DNA from: Pseudomonadota bacterium | Lineage (GTDB): Bacteria > Myxococcota_A > UBA796 > GCA-2862545 | DNA: 64,000 nt | Direction: 5' to 3' | Assembly (NCBI GenBank): GCA_023954855.1 | Contig: JAGSGY010000013.1 | Location: forward strand, 1-64,000 | Shown: one piece after another, positions 27,741-36,001 of the stretch | How the letters are laid out: the number at the start of each line of letters is the position of its first letter | How positions within the stretch are numbered: the stretch's first letter is position 1 | Made by a program: the position numbers and the translations under genes | Notes under the pieces: model-generated | What the model was told of the DNA's origin: nothing | What the model saw: the letters and a program-made list of their open reading frames with translations, nothing else | Databases searched by the model: none

Positions 27741-28736
27741 TCAGCCGCCGATGGTCGTCATCGTGCCCTCGAAGGGCCTGTAGCGATCCCCAACCTCGTG
27801 GGCCTCGTGGCCCGCGACCTTGCCCCAGACCATTCGCCGAATGGTCTGCTCGAGCTCGGCATCCGTCGCACCCTCGCGCATCATGTCGCGCAGGGAAGGG
27901 GTGTCGTCTCGGGAGAGACAAGTGCGGAGCTCGCCGTTTGCCTGAAGACGCAGGCGGTTGCAGGCCTCGCAGAAGTGTCCCGTCATCGGTGAGATGAAGC
28001 CGACGATGAGGCCGCTCTCGCGGACTCTCCAGTTCTTGGCGGGACCCGCGCCTGCGACGCGGTCGGCGGGCTCGAGGGTCACGTGCTTGGACAATCGCTC
28101 GCGCAGATCGGCAGCTGGAACGTGTGTGCGATGGGCCGTCCCGAAGGGCATCTTCTCGATGAAACGCACCTGAGTGGTGTCCGCGTGCTCGGCGAAGAAC
28201 TTCACTAGCTCGGGAACTTCGTCTTCGTTCTCGCCGGCGACGACGACGCAGTTGATCTTGATCGGCGTCAGGCCCGCTGTGCGCGCAGCATCAATGCCCT
28301 CGAGAACCCGAGCGAGGCTGCCGCCCCGAGTGATGCGCTCGAAGGTCTCGGCGTTGAGGGTGTCGAGGCTGATGTTGACCCGTGAGAGCCCTGCATCCGC
28401 CAGCGCCTGCGCATGGCCTGCGAACAAGTGGGCGTTGGTCGTCATGGCGATGTCGGACAGGCCCATCTTGCCGAGCAAGCGGACGAGCTGGACGAGGTCC
28501 TTCCGCACGGTGGGTTCGCCACCCGTCAGGCGTATGCGCTCGATACCCATGCCGGCGAAGAGGCCAACCAGACGGGCAATTTCTTCATAGCGGAGCACTT
28601 CGTTGCGCCGCATGAACTGCACGCCTTCGGCGGGAAGGCAGTACACGCAGCGGTAGTTGCATCGGTCGGTGACGCTCACCCGTAGGTAGGTGTGCACGCG
28701 ATCGAATGGGTCCATCAGCGGGCCGGACTCCGGCAT
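27741..28736 (-). CDS. moaA: GTP 3',8-cyclase (molybdenum cofactor synthesis)
   Basis: About 331 residues. The radical-SAM motif CNYRCVYC follows LRVSVTDR near residue 25. The second 4Fe-4S site (CEACNRLRLQANGELRTC) lies in the C-terminal third, and the protein ends in Gly-Gly, the conserved C-terminal tail essential in MoaA. It converts GTP to 3',8-cyclo-7,8-dihydro-GTP, the first step of molybdopterin synthesis. The start is uncertain: ATG 28736 (weak GGAAG) or GTG 28766, which overlaps the mrp stop as GTGA. It is in one operon with mrp, whose family serves in Fe-S cluster handling, fitting a cluster enzyme. Confidence 0.95.
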   Translation of the reverse strand: MPESGPLMDPFDRVHTYLRVSVTDRCNYRCVYCLPAEGVQFMRRNEVLRYEEIARLVGLFAGMGIERIRLTGGEPTVRKDLVQLVRLLGKMGLSDIAMTTNAHLFAGHAQALADAGLSRVNISLDTLNAETFERITRGGSLARVLEGIDAARTAGLTPIKINCVVVAGENEDEVPELVKFFAEHADTTQVRFIEKMPFGTAHRTHVPAADLRERLSKHVTLEPADRVAGAGPAKNWRVRESGLIVGFISPMTGHFCEACNRLRLQANGELRTCLSRDDTPSLRDMMREGATDAELEQTIRRMVWGKVAGHEAHEVGDRYRPFEGTMTTIGG

Positions 28737-28762
28737 GGTCTTCCGCTGGCGGACGGGGAGCG

Positions 28763-29881
28763 TCACTCGGCCGCCGTCGGAAGCTTCTCGGTGATGCGCT
28801 TGGCGATGTGGCTGAAGTTGTGCGCGAGTTCGTCGCTGCCAAGAACCGCGGGGGTTCCATCGTCGCCGGCCTTGCGAATGGCCGTCTGTAGAGGAATCTC
28901 GGCGAGCAACTCAGTGGCGTACTTCTCGGCTGCGCGCTTGCCGCCGTCCTGTCCGAACACGTAGTCGCGTGTGCCGTCGGGGAGGGGGTAGTAGGCCATG
29001 TTCTCCACGAGGCCGAGCAGCGGGACGTCGAGCTTGCGGAACATCGAGATGCCGCGAATGGCATCGGCCAGGGCGATGTCCTGTGGCGTCGTCACGATCA
29101 CGGCGCCAGCGAGCGGCACGGCTTGGATGAGCGACAGTTGGGCGTCGCCGGTTCCGGGGGGAAGGTCGACGATCAGGTAGTCGAGCTCGCCCCAGTCGGT
29201 GTCCTGAATGAACTGCCGGAGCAGACCCATGATCATCGGACCGCGCCAGATGATGGCCTCTTCAGGGTCGACCACCAGGCCGATCGAGATGCACTTCACG
29301 CCGTGCGCCACGACGGGCTGGATGCGCTTCTCTTTGTTGACGACCGGGCGGGTGTGCACGTTCATCATCGTCGGAAGACTCGGTCCGTAGACGTCAGCGT
29401 CCATCATGCCGACTTTGTGGCCAAACTGGGTGAGTCCGACCGCGAGGTTGCTCGCGATGGTCGACTTGCCGACACCGCCCTTGCCAGAAGCCACGGCGAC
29501 GATGTGCTTGACGCCGGGGATCGTCTTCTTGTGGATTGCACCACCATGGGGCTGCATACCGCCGCCCTCCATGCCCTTTACGGGAGGCGCCTTTGGCTTC
29601 GGCGGACCGCCCGTTCCACCTTTGGGCATGACCAGGCGTGCGAACGGCTGGATGTCTCCAGTGACCCCCAGCTCGCGCAGGTTGGCGACGACCGCCGCCT
29701 GAATGTCCGAGCGATCTTGCTTGGTGTGCTGGCTCGTGAAAGCCAGGTCGAAGCGCAGCGTGCCCTCTTCGACGCGGGGCCGTTGCACCATCTGCGCAAG
29801 CCACACGCTGCGGCCAGAGACCGGATCGCGGACGCGAGTCGCGGCGGGTTGGAGAAGGTCGAGCGGGTTGATTTCGCCCAT
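28763..29881 (-). CDS. Mrp/NBP35-family P-loop ATPase (Fe-S carrier type)
   Basis: 372 residues. An N-terminal MIP18/DUF59-like domain spans about 1-90. A Gly/Pro-rich linker and the ATPase follow, with deviant Walker A GKGGVGKST at 133-141 and the family segments VYGPSLPTM and DYLIVDLPPGTGD. Mrp/ApbC proteins carry and transfer 4Fe-4S clusters. The usual Cys-x-x-Cys after VENM is absent here (VENMAYYPLPDGTRDY), so bridging-cluster binding may be lost. The gene precedes moaA and probably shares its transcript. Confidence 0.92.
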   Translation of the reverse strand: MGEINPLDLLQPAATRVRDPVSGRSVWLAQMVQRPRVEEGTLRFDLAFTSQHTKQDRSDIQAAVVANLRELGVTGDIQPFARLVMPKGGTGGPPKPKAPPVKGMEGGGMQPHGGAIHKKTIPGVKHIVAVASGKGGVGKSTIASNLAVGLTQFGHKVGMMDADVYGPSLPTMMNVHTRPVVNKEKRIQPVVAHGVKCISIGLVVDPEEAIIWRGPMIMGLLRQFIQDTDWGELDYLIVDLPPGTGDAQLSLIQAVPLAGAVIVTTPQDIALADAIRGISMFRKLDVPLLGLVENMAYYPLPDGTRDYVFGQDGGKRAAEKYATELLAEIPLQTAIRKAGDDGTPAVLGSDELAHNFSHIAKRITEKLPTAAE

Positions 29882-29953
29882 GGATGGGCTCCTTGGGAGG
29901 GGAAGGGCACGTCACTATCCCGGAGTGCGGTCCGGGTACAGTGCGCATGGTCG

Positions 29954-29983
29954 TTGTCAGCGGGTGAGCCCGTCGGCTAGGCT
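29954..29983 (+). promoter_or_regulatory. Candidate promoter of the exported-protein gene at 30003
   Basis: TTGTCA (29954-29959), an 18-bp spacer and TAGGCT (29978-29983) end 19 bp before the ATG at 30003. Confidence 0.4.
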
Positions 29984-30002
29984 TCGGTCGACCGAGGAAT
30001 GC

Positions 30003-30869
30003 ATGCGCAAGCTGGTCCTTCTAAGCACACTGCTCTCATCCACCGCCCTTGCTGCGTTTCCCGAGGACATCGTCCTCTCGGAGATGACGGAGTATCGCGG
30101 TGTACGTATCGGCCAAGGCGACCTGAGCGACGCGTACAAGACGCTGGTGATGGAGCTCGGCACCGCCGTGGCGAATCAGCCTATCAACCCGGCCGAGACC
30201 GTCGGCGCCTTTGGCTTTGACGTGGGGATCGTGAACACCTTCGCGTTCATCAACTCCCGCACCAAAGACGGCGTGGTCTCTCCGTGGGAACGCGCTCATC
30301 CTGGTGAGAACCCGAACACCTACCTGTTCTCGCCGGGCCTTCAGATCCGAAAGGGCCTGCCCATGTCGCTTGAGATCGGCGCCCGGGGTTCCTGGATCGG
30401 CAACAGCCGGCAGGCCGTGTTCTCTGGATTCGGGCGCTTTGCGCTCGTCGAGGGCTACAAGCCCGCCCCCGACATCAGCGTGCATGCCGGCTACTCCGGC
30501 TACCTTGGCAACCCCGAGCTCGATCTCGGAGTCTTCGACGCGGGCGCGACGCTCGGCAGTACCTGGTCCTTCGGCTCGTACCCGGGCATCAACCAGGCCC
30601 AGATCTCGCTGTTCGCCGACTTCTCTGTGCTTCGCATGAGCGCTGTGCACCGACTCGATGACGCCACAGCCGAGACCATCGGCGCCGCCAAGTACTACTC
30701 CGGGCCCAGCACAGCTCCGGATGCCGACAGCTACGAAGCGGGAATCACGATGCCGCGCGTCGGCGGCGGCCTTCAGGTCACCAACGGCAACGCGCACATT
30801 CGACTGACGGGAGCCTGGGTTCCCTCGACGATCCCCACCCTCAACGTGGGCATGGGCTTTACCTACTGA
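30003..30869 (+). CDS. Exported beta-barrel-like envelope protein
   Basis: 288 residues. A signal peptide (MRKLVLLSTLLSSTALA) is followed by alternating hydrophobic/polar strands with many Gly and aromatic residues (LQIRKGLPMSLEIGARGSW, FGRFALVEGYK) and a terminal aromatic (GMGFTY). That fits an outer-membrane barrel of about 12 strands. I recognise no specific family. GAGG lies 5 nt before ATG 30003. Its TGA overlaps the probable CTG start of the next gene, so the two are likely co-translated and may act together in the outer membrane. Confidence 0.72.
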   Translation: MRKLVLLSTLLSSTALAAFPEDIVLSEMTEYRGVRIGQGDLSDAYKTLVMELGTAVANQPINPAETVGAFGFDVGIVNTFAFINSRTKDGVVSPWERAHPGENPNTYLFSPGLQIRKGLPMSLEIGARGSWIGNSRQAVFSGFGRFALVEGYKPAPDISVHAGYSGYLGNPELDLGVFDAGATLGSTWSFGSYPGINQAQISLFADFSVLRMSAVHRLDDATAETIGAAKYYSGPSTAPDADSYEAGITMPRVGGGLQVTNGNAHIRLTGAWVPSTIPTLNVGMGFTY

Positions 30870-33133
30870 TCGCGGGCCTTCTGGTCTCGCTGGCTCTCGG
30901 AGCCCCGCAGGTCGTCATCCGCGCAGAGGTCGGTCCCGATCTCGACTACGTGTCCGGCACCCTTGAGGTCGCGGCGGCGCAGGTCACGGTGGTGGACCCT
31001 CTCGCCGACTTGCCGCTGCCCGCAGACGACCGCACGTCGATGCGCACTTTCCCGGCGCTGATCGAGCAGGGCAGGGTGACTTGGACAGAAGTCGCTCCCG
31101 GAAAGTTTGCCTTTCACGCGTATTTGCCTCGCCGCTACGGCGCGGTGGGAGCGACGCGGCATGGCCTGTTCGCCAATGGTGCTTGGTACCCACAGCCCGT
31201 GATCGACGGCAACACGCTTCCGGAACTCGAGTGGAGTGTTCAGGTCACGGGCCCCAGTCATGTGGTCATGGCGCTCGGGAACTCTGTGGGGGGAGAGGAG
31301 GTCCGCTGGGAGGGCACGGCGGAGCGCGCCTCTCTCGCGGTCATTCCGCACGGCGTGATCGAAGAAGTCGGTGACACGGGGGTCTATGCAGTCGCTCGCC
31401 GCCGAGTCAGGAAGGTTCTGATCCGTGAGCTCGATACGCTGATCAGCGAGGCGGTCCCCGAAGCACACCGTGGGCAGGCTGTTGTCGTTCAAGCACCCCT
31501 TCGCCGACGTCTCGCCAGATCGGGGCCAGGCCAAGCCCTGGTGTCGGACCGTGCGTTTCGCGTTTTTCCAGGTATGCGGCGTTTCCACCGGGTCGGCGTC
31601 GCTCGAGAGGTCTTGCCCGCCCTCGTTCCGCTGTCTGGGCCTGTCGAGCGCGAGTGGGTTGGGGCGAGCTGGGCCGAGGACTACGCGGAGGAACTCTCTG
31701 GCACGAGTGCCTCTGACCTGTCTCGATGGGCACGCTGGCTTCCGAGTATCGACTTCCTGCTCAACTCGCGCACGATGCCGTTCTACGGCGAGATCCTCGA
31801 GCGTCGCTACGTCGAGGATGACCTGCGTGACGACCTTGGCGAGATGTATGCGCCGCACTACCCGGGGCCTGCGGTGGTGCAGCTTCTCGATGATGTGGGC
31901 GGGGAACCATCACGTCGTGCCGCGATGGAGGTCTTGCTGTCGGGTGCGGCACTTTCCGAGGCCATTCCCGCCGGCGAGCCGGGGGCTGATCTGCTCGCTG
32001 GATGGGCCGAGGCGGTTCCGCGCCAGGACTACCAACTCCATGTCGATCGGAGTGTCGCGGTGCTTCGCGATGCGCCGGACGACGCCCCGGCGGAGGTGGT
32101 GCGGATTCGCGTGGATGGGGAGGAGCATCTTTGGCTCGCCGGGCCCGGGCCTGACTTGTGGACCCTGGAAGCCAATCCGCGTCGCGTCACGATTGATCCG
32201 GGAGCCCATCTCAAGCAGCTCACGCGGGTCGGAGACCATTGGCCGCCCAAGTTTCGCCTCGTCGGCGGCGGGTGGATCGACAACATCAACCTCTCGGACC
32301 GGTGGGCGGTCGCCGCTCTCTCTGCCACGGTGAGGCGAAGCGGTGACCTTCGCAACAGCCTCACTGGAACCCTGGCGACCAATCAGAACGACCTCGCGCG
32401 GTTGCGGGTGGCGTTTGCCCATCGATTTGGTCGCCAGCTCGACGGAGTGCGCCGAAGCCATCGCGTCGCGATCTCGGTCACGTCGGGCTTTCACCACCCC
32501 TGGTACCGAGAGGACACGGGCACCCATGGCAACTTCGGTGGGGGTGTTTCTTGGGGGTGGTCGACTCGGGTCGCGTCGACGTTCCCCCTGCGGGGCAGCT
32601 ACCTCTCTGCGGGTAGCTCCGTAGGCTACGCGCCTCAAACGGGCGAACAGTGGGCGGGTTTCGCGATGGGCGGTGGCACGGTCCTGTCCTGGCACCCTCG
32701 GTTTGCTCTCGCGCTCGGGGGGAGCTTGAGTGGGGCGGCCGGAACGGGCGAGGGCCGCAAGCGGGACCTCGGCGGCGTTGGCGGCGTGCGCGGTCTGGAT
32801 CCCACAGAGGCCCCCGAGGGACCTCTTCGCACCGTGCAGAGGATGCAGGTTCGCTGGGCACCTATTCGCCAAGCGAGTGTTCCGGTGCTTCTGGCATGGG
32901 GATCCGAGCTTCAGCTGGCGGCCGGGGCTGAGGTTGCGCAGCTCCTGGAGCGAGACCAGGTCACCCACGGCGCAGGTCTAGTCGCCGGCGCTTACGTGAT
33001 CGGCGAAGTGCTCGGCTTCGAGCCGCGCGGTGTCGGGCTGACGTTCGGATTGCCTCTCTACGATGGGCAGCGCTGGGTGCCGCTCCGCGAGGCGACCCCG
33101 ACGGTCTACCTGCGATGGGGACCCAATCTCTGA
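30866..33133 (+). CDS. Large exported protein: M1-peptidase-like N-part with outer-membrane barrel
   Basis: About 755 residues if started at CTG 30866 (CTGA overlap with the preceding stop). The first standard start, GTG 30950, would remove a convincing signal peptide (IAGLLVSLALGA). Residues about 25-430 recall M1 (gluzincin) aminopeptidase architecture, but no HExxH zinc motif exists. The nearest equivalent reads FHRVGVAREVL, so activity is doubtful. From about 450 onward Gly/aromatic-rich strands end in VYLRWGPNL, typical of a barrel. Function is unknown; a surface or assembly role is inferred from context only. Confidence 0.65.
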   Translation: MIAGLLVSLALGAPQVVIRAEVGPDLDYVSGTLEVAAAQVTVVDPLADLPLPADDRTSMRTFPALIEQGRVTWTEVAPGKFAFHAYLPRRYGAVGATRHGLFANGAWYPQPVIDGNTLPELEWSVQVTGPSHVVMALGNSVGGEEVRWEGTAERASLAVIPHGVIEEVGDTGVYAVARRRVRKVLIRELDTLISEAVPEAHRGQAVVVQAPLRRRLARSGPGQALVSDRAFRVFPGMRRFHRVGVAREVLPALVPLSGPVEREWVGASWAEDYAEELSGTSASDLSRWARWLPSIDFLLNSRTMPFYGEILERRYVEDDLRDDLGEMYAPHYPGPAVVQLLDDVGGEPSRRAAMEVLLSGAALSEAIPAGEPGADLLAGWAEAVPRQDYQLHVDRSVAVLRDAPDDAPAEVVRIRVDGEEHLWLAGPGPDLWTLEANPRRVTIDPGAHLKQLTRVGDHWPPKFRLVGGGWIDNINLSDRWAVAALSATVRRSGDLRNSLTGTLATNQNDLARLRVAFAHRFGRQLDGVRRSHRVAISVTSGFHHPWYREDTGTHGNFGGGVSWGWSTRVASTFPLRGSYLSAGSSVGYAPQTGEQWAGFAMGGGTVLSWHPRFALALGGSLSGAAGTGEGRKRDLGGVGGVRGLDPTEAPEGPLRTVQRMQVRWAPIRQASVPVLLAWGSELQLAAGAEVAQLLERDQVTHGAGLVAGAYVIGEVLGFEPRGVGLTFGLPLYDGQRWVPLREATPTVYLRWGPNL

Positions 33134-33150
33134 GAGAACGCCGGTTCTCT
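33133..33150. promoter_or_regulatory. Perfect hairpin between the barrel gene and dksA
   Basis: AGAGAAC-GCCG-GTTCTCT (7-bp arms) overlaps the last base of the stop codon and lies just before a -10-like TAGCTT (33155-33160). It could be a weak terminator or an operator at the dksA promoter; the sequence does not decide. Confidence 0.4.
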
Positions 33151-33196
33151 GTGCTAGCTTTTCGCCATGGTTCGGGCCGTGCCCGGGAGGTTTCTG

Positions 33197-33577
33197 ATGA
33201 AGGACGAGTACCTGGCGGAAGATGAGCTTGGGACCCTGAAGGGCATGCTGGACGAGCAGCTCGAGTCCCTGATGTCCCAGTCGCGCGAAGCGGTGAGTGC
33301 GCTGACCGCGGTCCGCGAGAACGACGCCGATCCGCTCGACCTCGCGGTCAGCGAGTCGAACCGAGACTTCACCCTGCGCCTCGCCGATCGCGAGCGGAGG
33401 CTTCTCGCGAAGATTCGCTACTCGCTCGGTCGAATTCAGGCGGGAGAGTACGGCGTCTGCGAGAGCTGCGGCGACGCGATCACCTACAGCCGCTTGATGG
33501 CGCGTCCTGTCGCGACCTTGTGCATCGACTGTAAGACCGAGGCCGAGCAGCTCGAGCCCCGTCGGCGGGTGTTCTAG
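33197..33577 (+). CDS. dksA: DksA/TraR-family transcription regulator
   Basis: 126 residues. A helical coiled coil (about 1-75, including NDADPLDLAVSESNRD with the tip acidic residues) precedes the C4 zinc finger: CESCGDAI and LCIDCK. Both the spacing and the 'S-N-R-D-F-T-L-R-L-A-D-R-E' segment are classic for DksA. It binds in the RNA polymerase secondary channel and works with ppGpp in the stringent response. ATG 33197 has GGGAGG 6 nt upstream; an earlier in-frame ATG at 33167 lacks one. Confidence 0.9.
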   Translation: MKDEYLAEDELGTLKGMLDEQLESLMSQSREAVSALTAVRENDADPLDLAVSESNRDFTLRLADRERRLLAKIRYSLGRIQAGEYGVCESCGDAITYSRLMARPVATLCIDCKTEAEQLEPRRRVF

Positions 33578-33633
33578 CTCTCATCTCGCTTGCAGGGCGC
33601 TCCCGCGCTAGGTGACCGGCTGTCGGAGGGGCA

Positions 33634-34377
33634 TTGCTCAAGCGCGCCATTATCGTCGGAGCCTCGAGCGGGATGGGAGAGGCGCTCGCGCGTCGACTCG
33701 CCCGCGAAGGCTACAAGGTCGGGCTGGTGGCCCGTCGCCAAGAAGAGCTCGACCGCATTGCCGGCGAGATCAATGGCAGCGGTGCTCCGCGAGCCTTCAC
33801 CGCGGCGCACGACGTCACCGATACCCAAGGTGCGCGCGACTGCTTTGACGCCCTCGTCCAGCGGCTCGATGGTCTCGACGCGCTGATCTACACCGCGGGA
33901 GTGATGCCGCCGGTTGGCGCCGAGGAGTTCGACCCCGCCAAGGATCGCAGCATCGTCGAGGTGAATGTGATTGGGGCGATGACCTGGCTCGACCTGGGTG
34001 CAGAGCGGTTTCAGATTCAAGGCGCCGGCACTCTCGTCGGTGTGGGCTCGGTCGCGGGTGACCGGGGGCGGCGCGGGCAGCCAGCCTACGCAGCCTCGAA
34101 GGCAGCGCTCCACACGTTCATGGAAGCGCTTCGCAACCGTCTCGCGACCAAGGGCGTTCAGGTGCTGACGATCAAGCCCGGACCGACGCACACACCGATG
34201 ACCGCCGACATCGAGAAGATGCCGATGGCCATTGATGCGGACCAGTCTGCCGACGGCATCTTCCGCGCGATGGCTCGTGGCGCAGATACTGCGTACGTAC
34301 CGATTCAGTGGCTGCCCATCATGGCAGTCATCAAGTCCATTCCGTCGGTCGTATTCCGACGCATGCCGCTCGACTGA
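33634..34377 (+). CDS. Short-chain dehydrogenase, DprE2-like
   Basis: 247 residues from TTG 33634 (GGAGG just upstream). Classical SDR: the nucleotide motif VGASSGMGEALARRL lies at the N-terminus, and catalytic Ser and Tyr-x-x-x-Lys (PAYAASKAAL) near residues 142-159. The C-terminus (VPIQWLPIMAVIKSIPSVVF, then RRMP) matches the membrane-associated tail of DprE2, the NADH-dependent 2-keto-pentose reductase of decaprenylphosphoryl-arabinose synthesis. The next gene, 10 bp downstream, is DprE1-like. The pair therefore probably epimerises a polyprenyl-phosphate sugar; the actual sugar is unknown. Confidence 0.82.
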   Translation: MLKRAIIVGASSGMGEALARRLAREGYKVGLVARRQEELDRIAGEINGSGAPRAFTAAHDVTDTQGARDCFDALVQRLDGLDALIYTAGVMPPVGAEEFDPAKDRSIVEVNVIGAMTWLDLGAERFQIQGAGTLVGVGSVAGDRGRRGQPAYAASKAALHTFMEALRNRLATKGVQVLTIKPGPTHTPMTADIEKMPMAIDADQSADGIFRAMARGADTAYVPIQWLPIMAVIKSIPSVVFRRMPLD

Positions 34378-34387
34378 GGAGGGGATA

Positions 34388-35995
34388 ATGTCGGACGGAA
34401 CCGAGAGAGCGTTGGTGGAGCTCGAAGGGCGTCAGGGCTGGGGAATGTCCAGCCAAGCGCTGTGTCGCGTGCTCTACCCCAAGCATCCCGATGATGTGGT
34501 CGAGGCGTTCAAGACTGCCGAACAGCATGGCCTGTCTATCCACTGCTGGGGCAACGGCCGAAGCTACGGGGATGCCGCGCTGAACGAGGGCAACCTGTTG
34601 CTCGACTTCAGCCGCATGAACCGGATTATCGACTGGGACAAGGACAGCGGCATCGTCAAGGCGCAGCCTGGCGTGACCCTGAACCGGCTCTGGGAGACAC
34701 TTCTCGCCGATGGCTACTGGCTGCCGGTGGTGACCGGTACGCAGTACACCACCCTCGGTGGCGTGGTGGCGGTGAACGCCCACGGCAAAAACAACTTCAA
34801 GTACGGCCCCTTCGGCGACCACGTGCTTGCCTTTGAGATGGTGACTGCGGACGGGCAACTCCGCGAGGTGACGCGAGAATCCGATCCGGAGCTCTTCCAC
34901 GCTGCAATCGGTGGCTTCGGCTGGCTCGGCGTATTCGTCTCGATCACGCTCCAGATGAAGAAGGTCCACAGCGGCCGCATCAAGGTGCTTCCGTTCCTTG
35001 AGGAGGATCTCGAGGGCATGTTCCGCGGCTTTGAACGCTGCAATGCCGAGGACTGGGACTACGTAGTCGGATGGATTGATGCCTTCCCCGGCGGCCGCGC
35101 CCTCGGTCGAGGACAGATTCACGCCGCTCGCTACTACGCCGAGGGTGAGGATCCGGAGGCCGTGCCTTCGCTCGCACTCGACCGTCAGCATCTGCCGAGT
35201 CGCTTCTTCGTGGTCATTCCCAAGGCGTGGCTGTGGTGGTTGGCGAAGCCGTTCGCTCATCGCTGGGGCATGCGCTTGGTGAACCTGGCGCGCTTTCTGT
35301 CGATGAAGATCGGTGACCACGATGTGCACCCGCAAGAGCACGCGCGGTTCAACTTTCTGCTGGACTACGTGCCGAACTGGAAGTGGATCTACAAGCCGAC
35401 CGGCCTGATCCAGTTCCAGTTCTTCCTGCCGAAGGATGAGGCGCGTCGTGTGATTCGTCGGGCCCTCGAGATGGGGCAAGAGCGCGCGCTCGAGTCGTGG
35501 TTGGTCGTCATGAAGCGGCATCGCGCCGACCCGTTCTGGCTGTCGCACGCGGTCGATGGCTACAGCTTCGCCATGGACTTTCAGGTCACCGACAAGAACC
35601 GCCAGGCGCTCTGGGACCTCACCCAGGAGTACGCCGAGATGGTGGTCAAGGCCGGAGGGCGCTTCTACTTGGCCAAGGACAGCACCGTGAGCGGCGCCCA
35701 CGTTCGGCGCTCGTTGGGTGACTCGGTCCTCGGCCGCTTCTTCGCGCTCAAGCGTCGCCTCGATCCCAACAGCACCCTGATGGGTAGTCAGCTTCGGCGT
35801 GTCTTTGGTGGACTTGGCGAAGAACTGGCCGACCTTGGGGATGCGGCTGCAAAGCTTGAGGACACGCCCGGCGAGCCGACCGTGCCGGCCCAGACGTCTG
35901 AAGTAGCGGGCCTGCCCACTGAGCTCCGCGAAGCAGCGGCCGCGCCTACTTCGCCCACGCTTGCCCCAGCCGAAGAAGCGCTCCCTCCGGAGTAG
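34388..35995 (+). CDS. FAD-linked oxidase, DprE1-like
   Basis: 535 residues. An N-terminal FAD-binding PCMH domain carries GNGRSYGDAALNEGN and GTQYTTLGGVVAVNAHGKN, the His in HGKN being the flavin-contact position of DprE1 and ALO-type oxidases. A substrate domain and a Pro/Glu/Ala-rich C-terminal tail of about 60 residues follow. DprE1 oxidises the 2'-OH of decaprenylphosphoryl-ribose, and the SDR partner then reduces it with inverted stereochemistry. Adjacency to a DprE2-like gene supports that role. GAGGAGGGG precedes ATG 34388. It is convergent with the NlpC/P60 gene, 6 bp away. Confidence 0.85.
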   Translation: MSDGTERALVELEGRQGWGMSSQALCRVLYPKHPDDVVEAFKTAEQHGLSIHCWGNGRSYGDAALNEGNLLLDFSRMNRIIDWDKDSGIVKAQPGVTLNRLWETLLADGYWLPVVTGTQYTTLGGVVAVNAHGKNNFKYGPFGDHVLAFEMVTADGQLREVTRESDPELFHAAIGGFGWLGVFVSITLQMKKVHSGRIKVLPFLEEDLEGMFRGFERCNAEDWDYVVGWIDAFPGGRALGRGQIHAARYYAEGEDPEAVPSLALDRQHLPSRFFVVIPKAWLWWLAKPFAHRWGMRLVNLARFLSMKIGDHDVHPQEHARFNFLLDYVPNWKWIYKPTGLIQFQFFLPKDEARRVIRRALEMGQERALESWLVVMKRHRADPFWLSHAVDGYSFAMDFQVTDKNRQALWDLTQEYAEMVVKAGGRFYLAKDSTVSGAHVRRSLGDSVLGRFFALKRRLDPNSTLMGSQLRRVFGGLGEELADLGDAAAKLEDTPGEPTVPAQTSEVAGLPTELREAAAAPTSPTLAPAEEALPPE

Positions 35996-36001
35996 GGCCC
36001 C

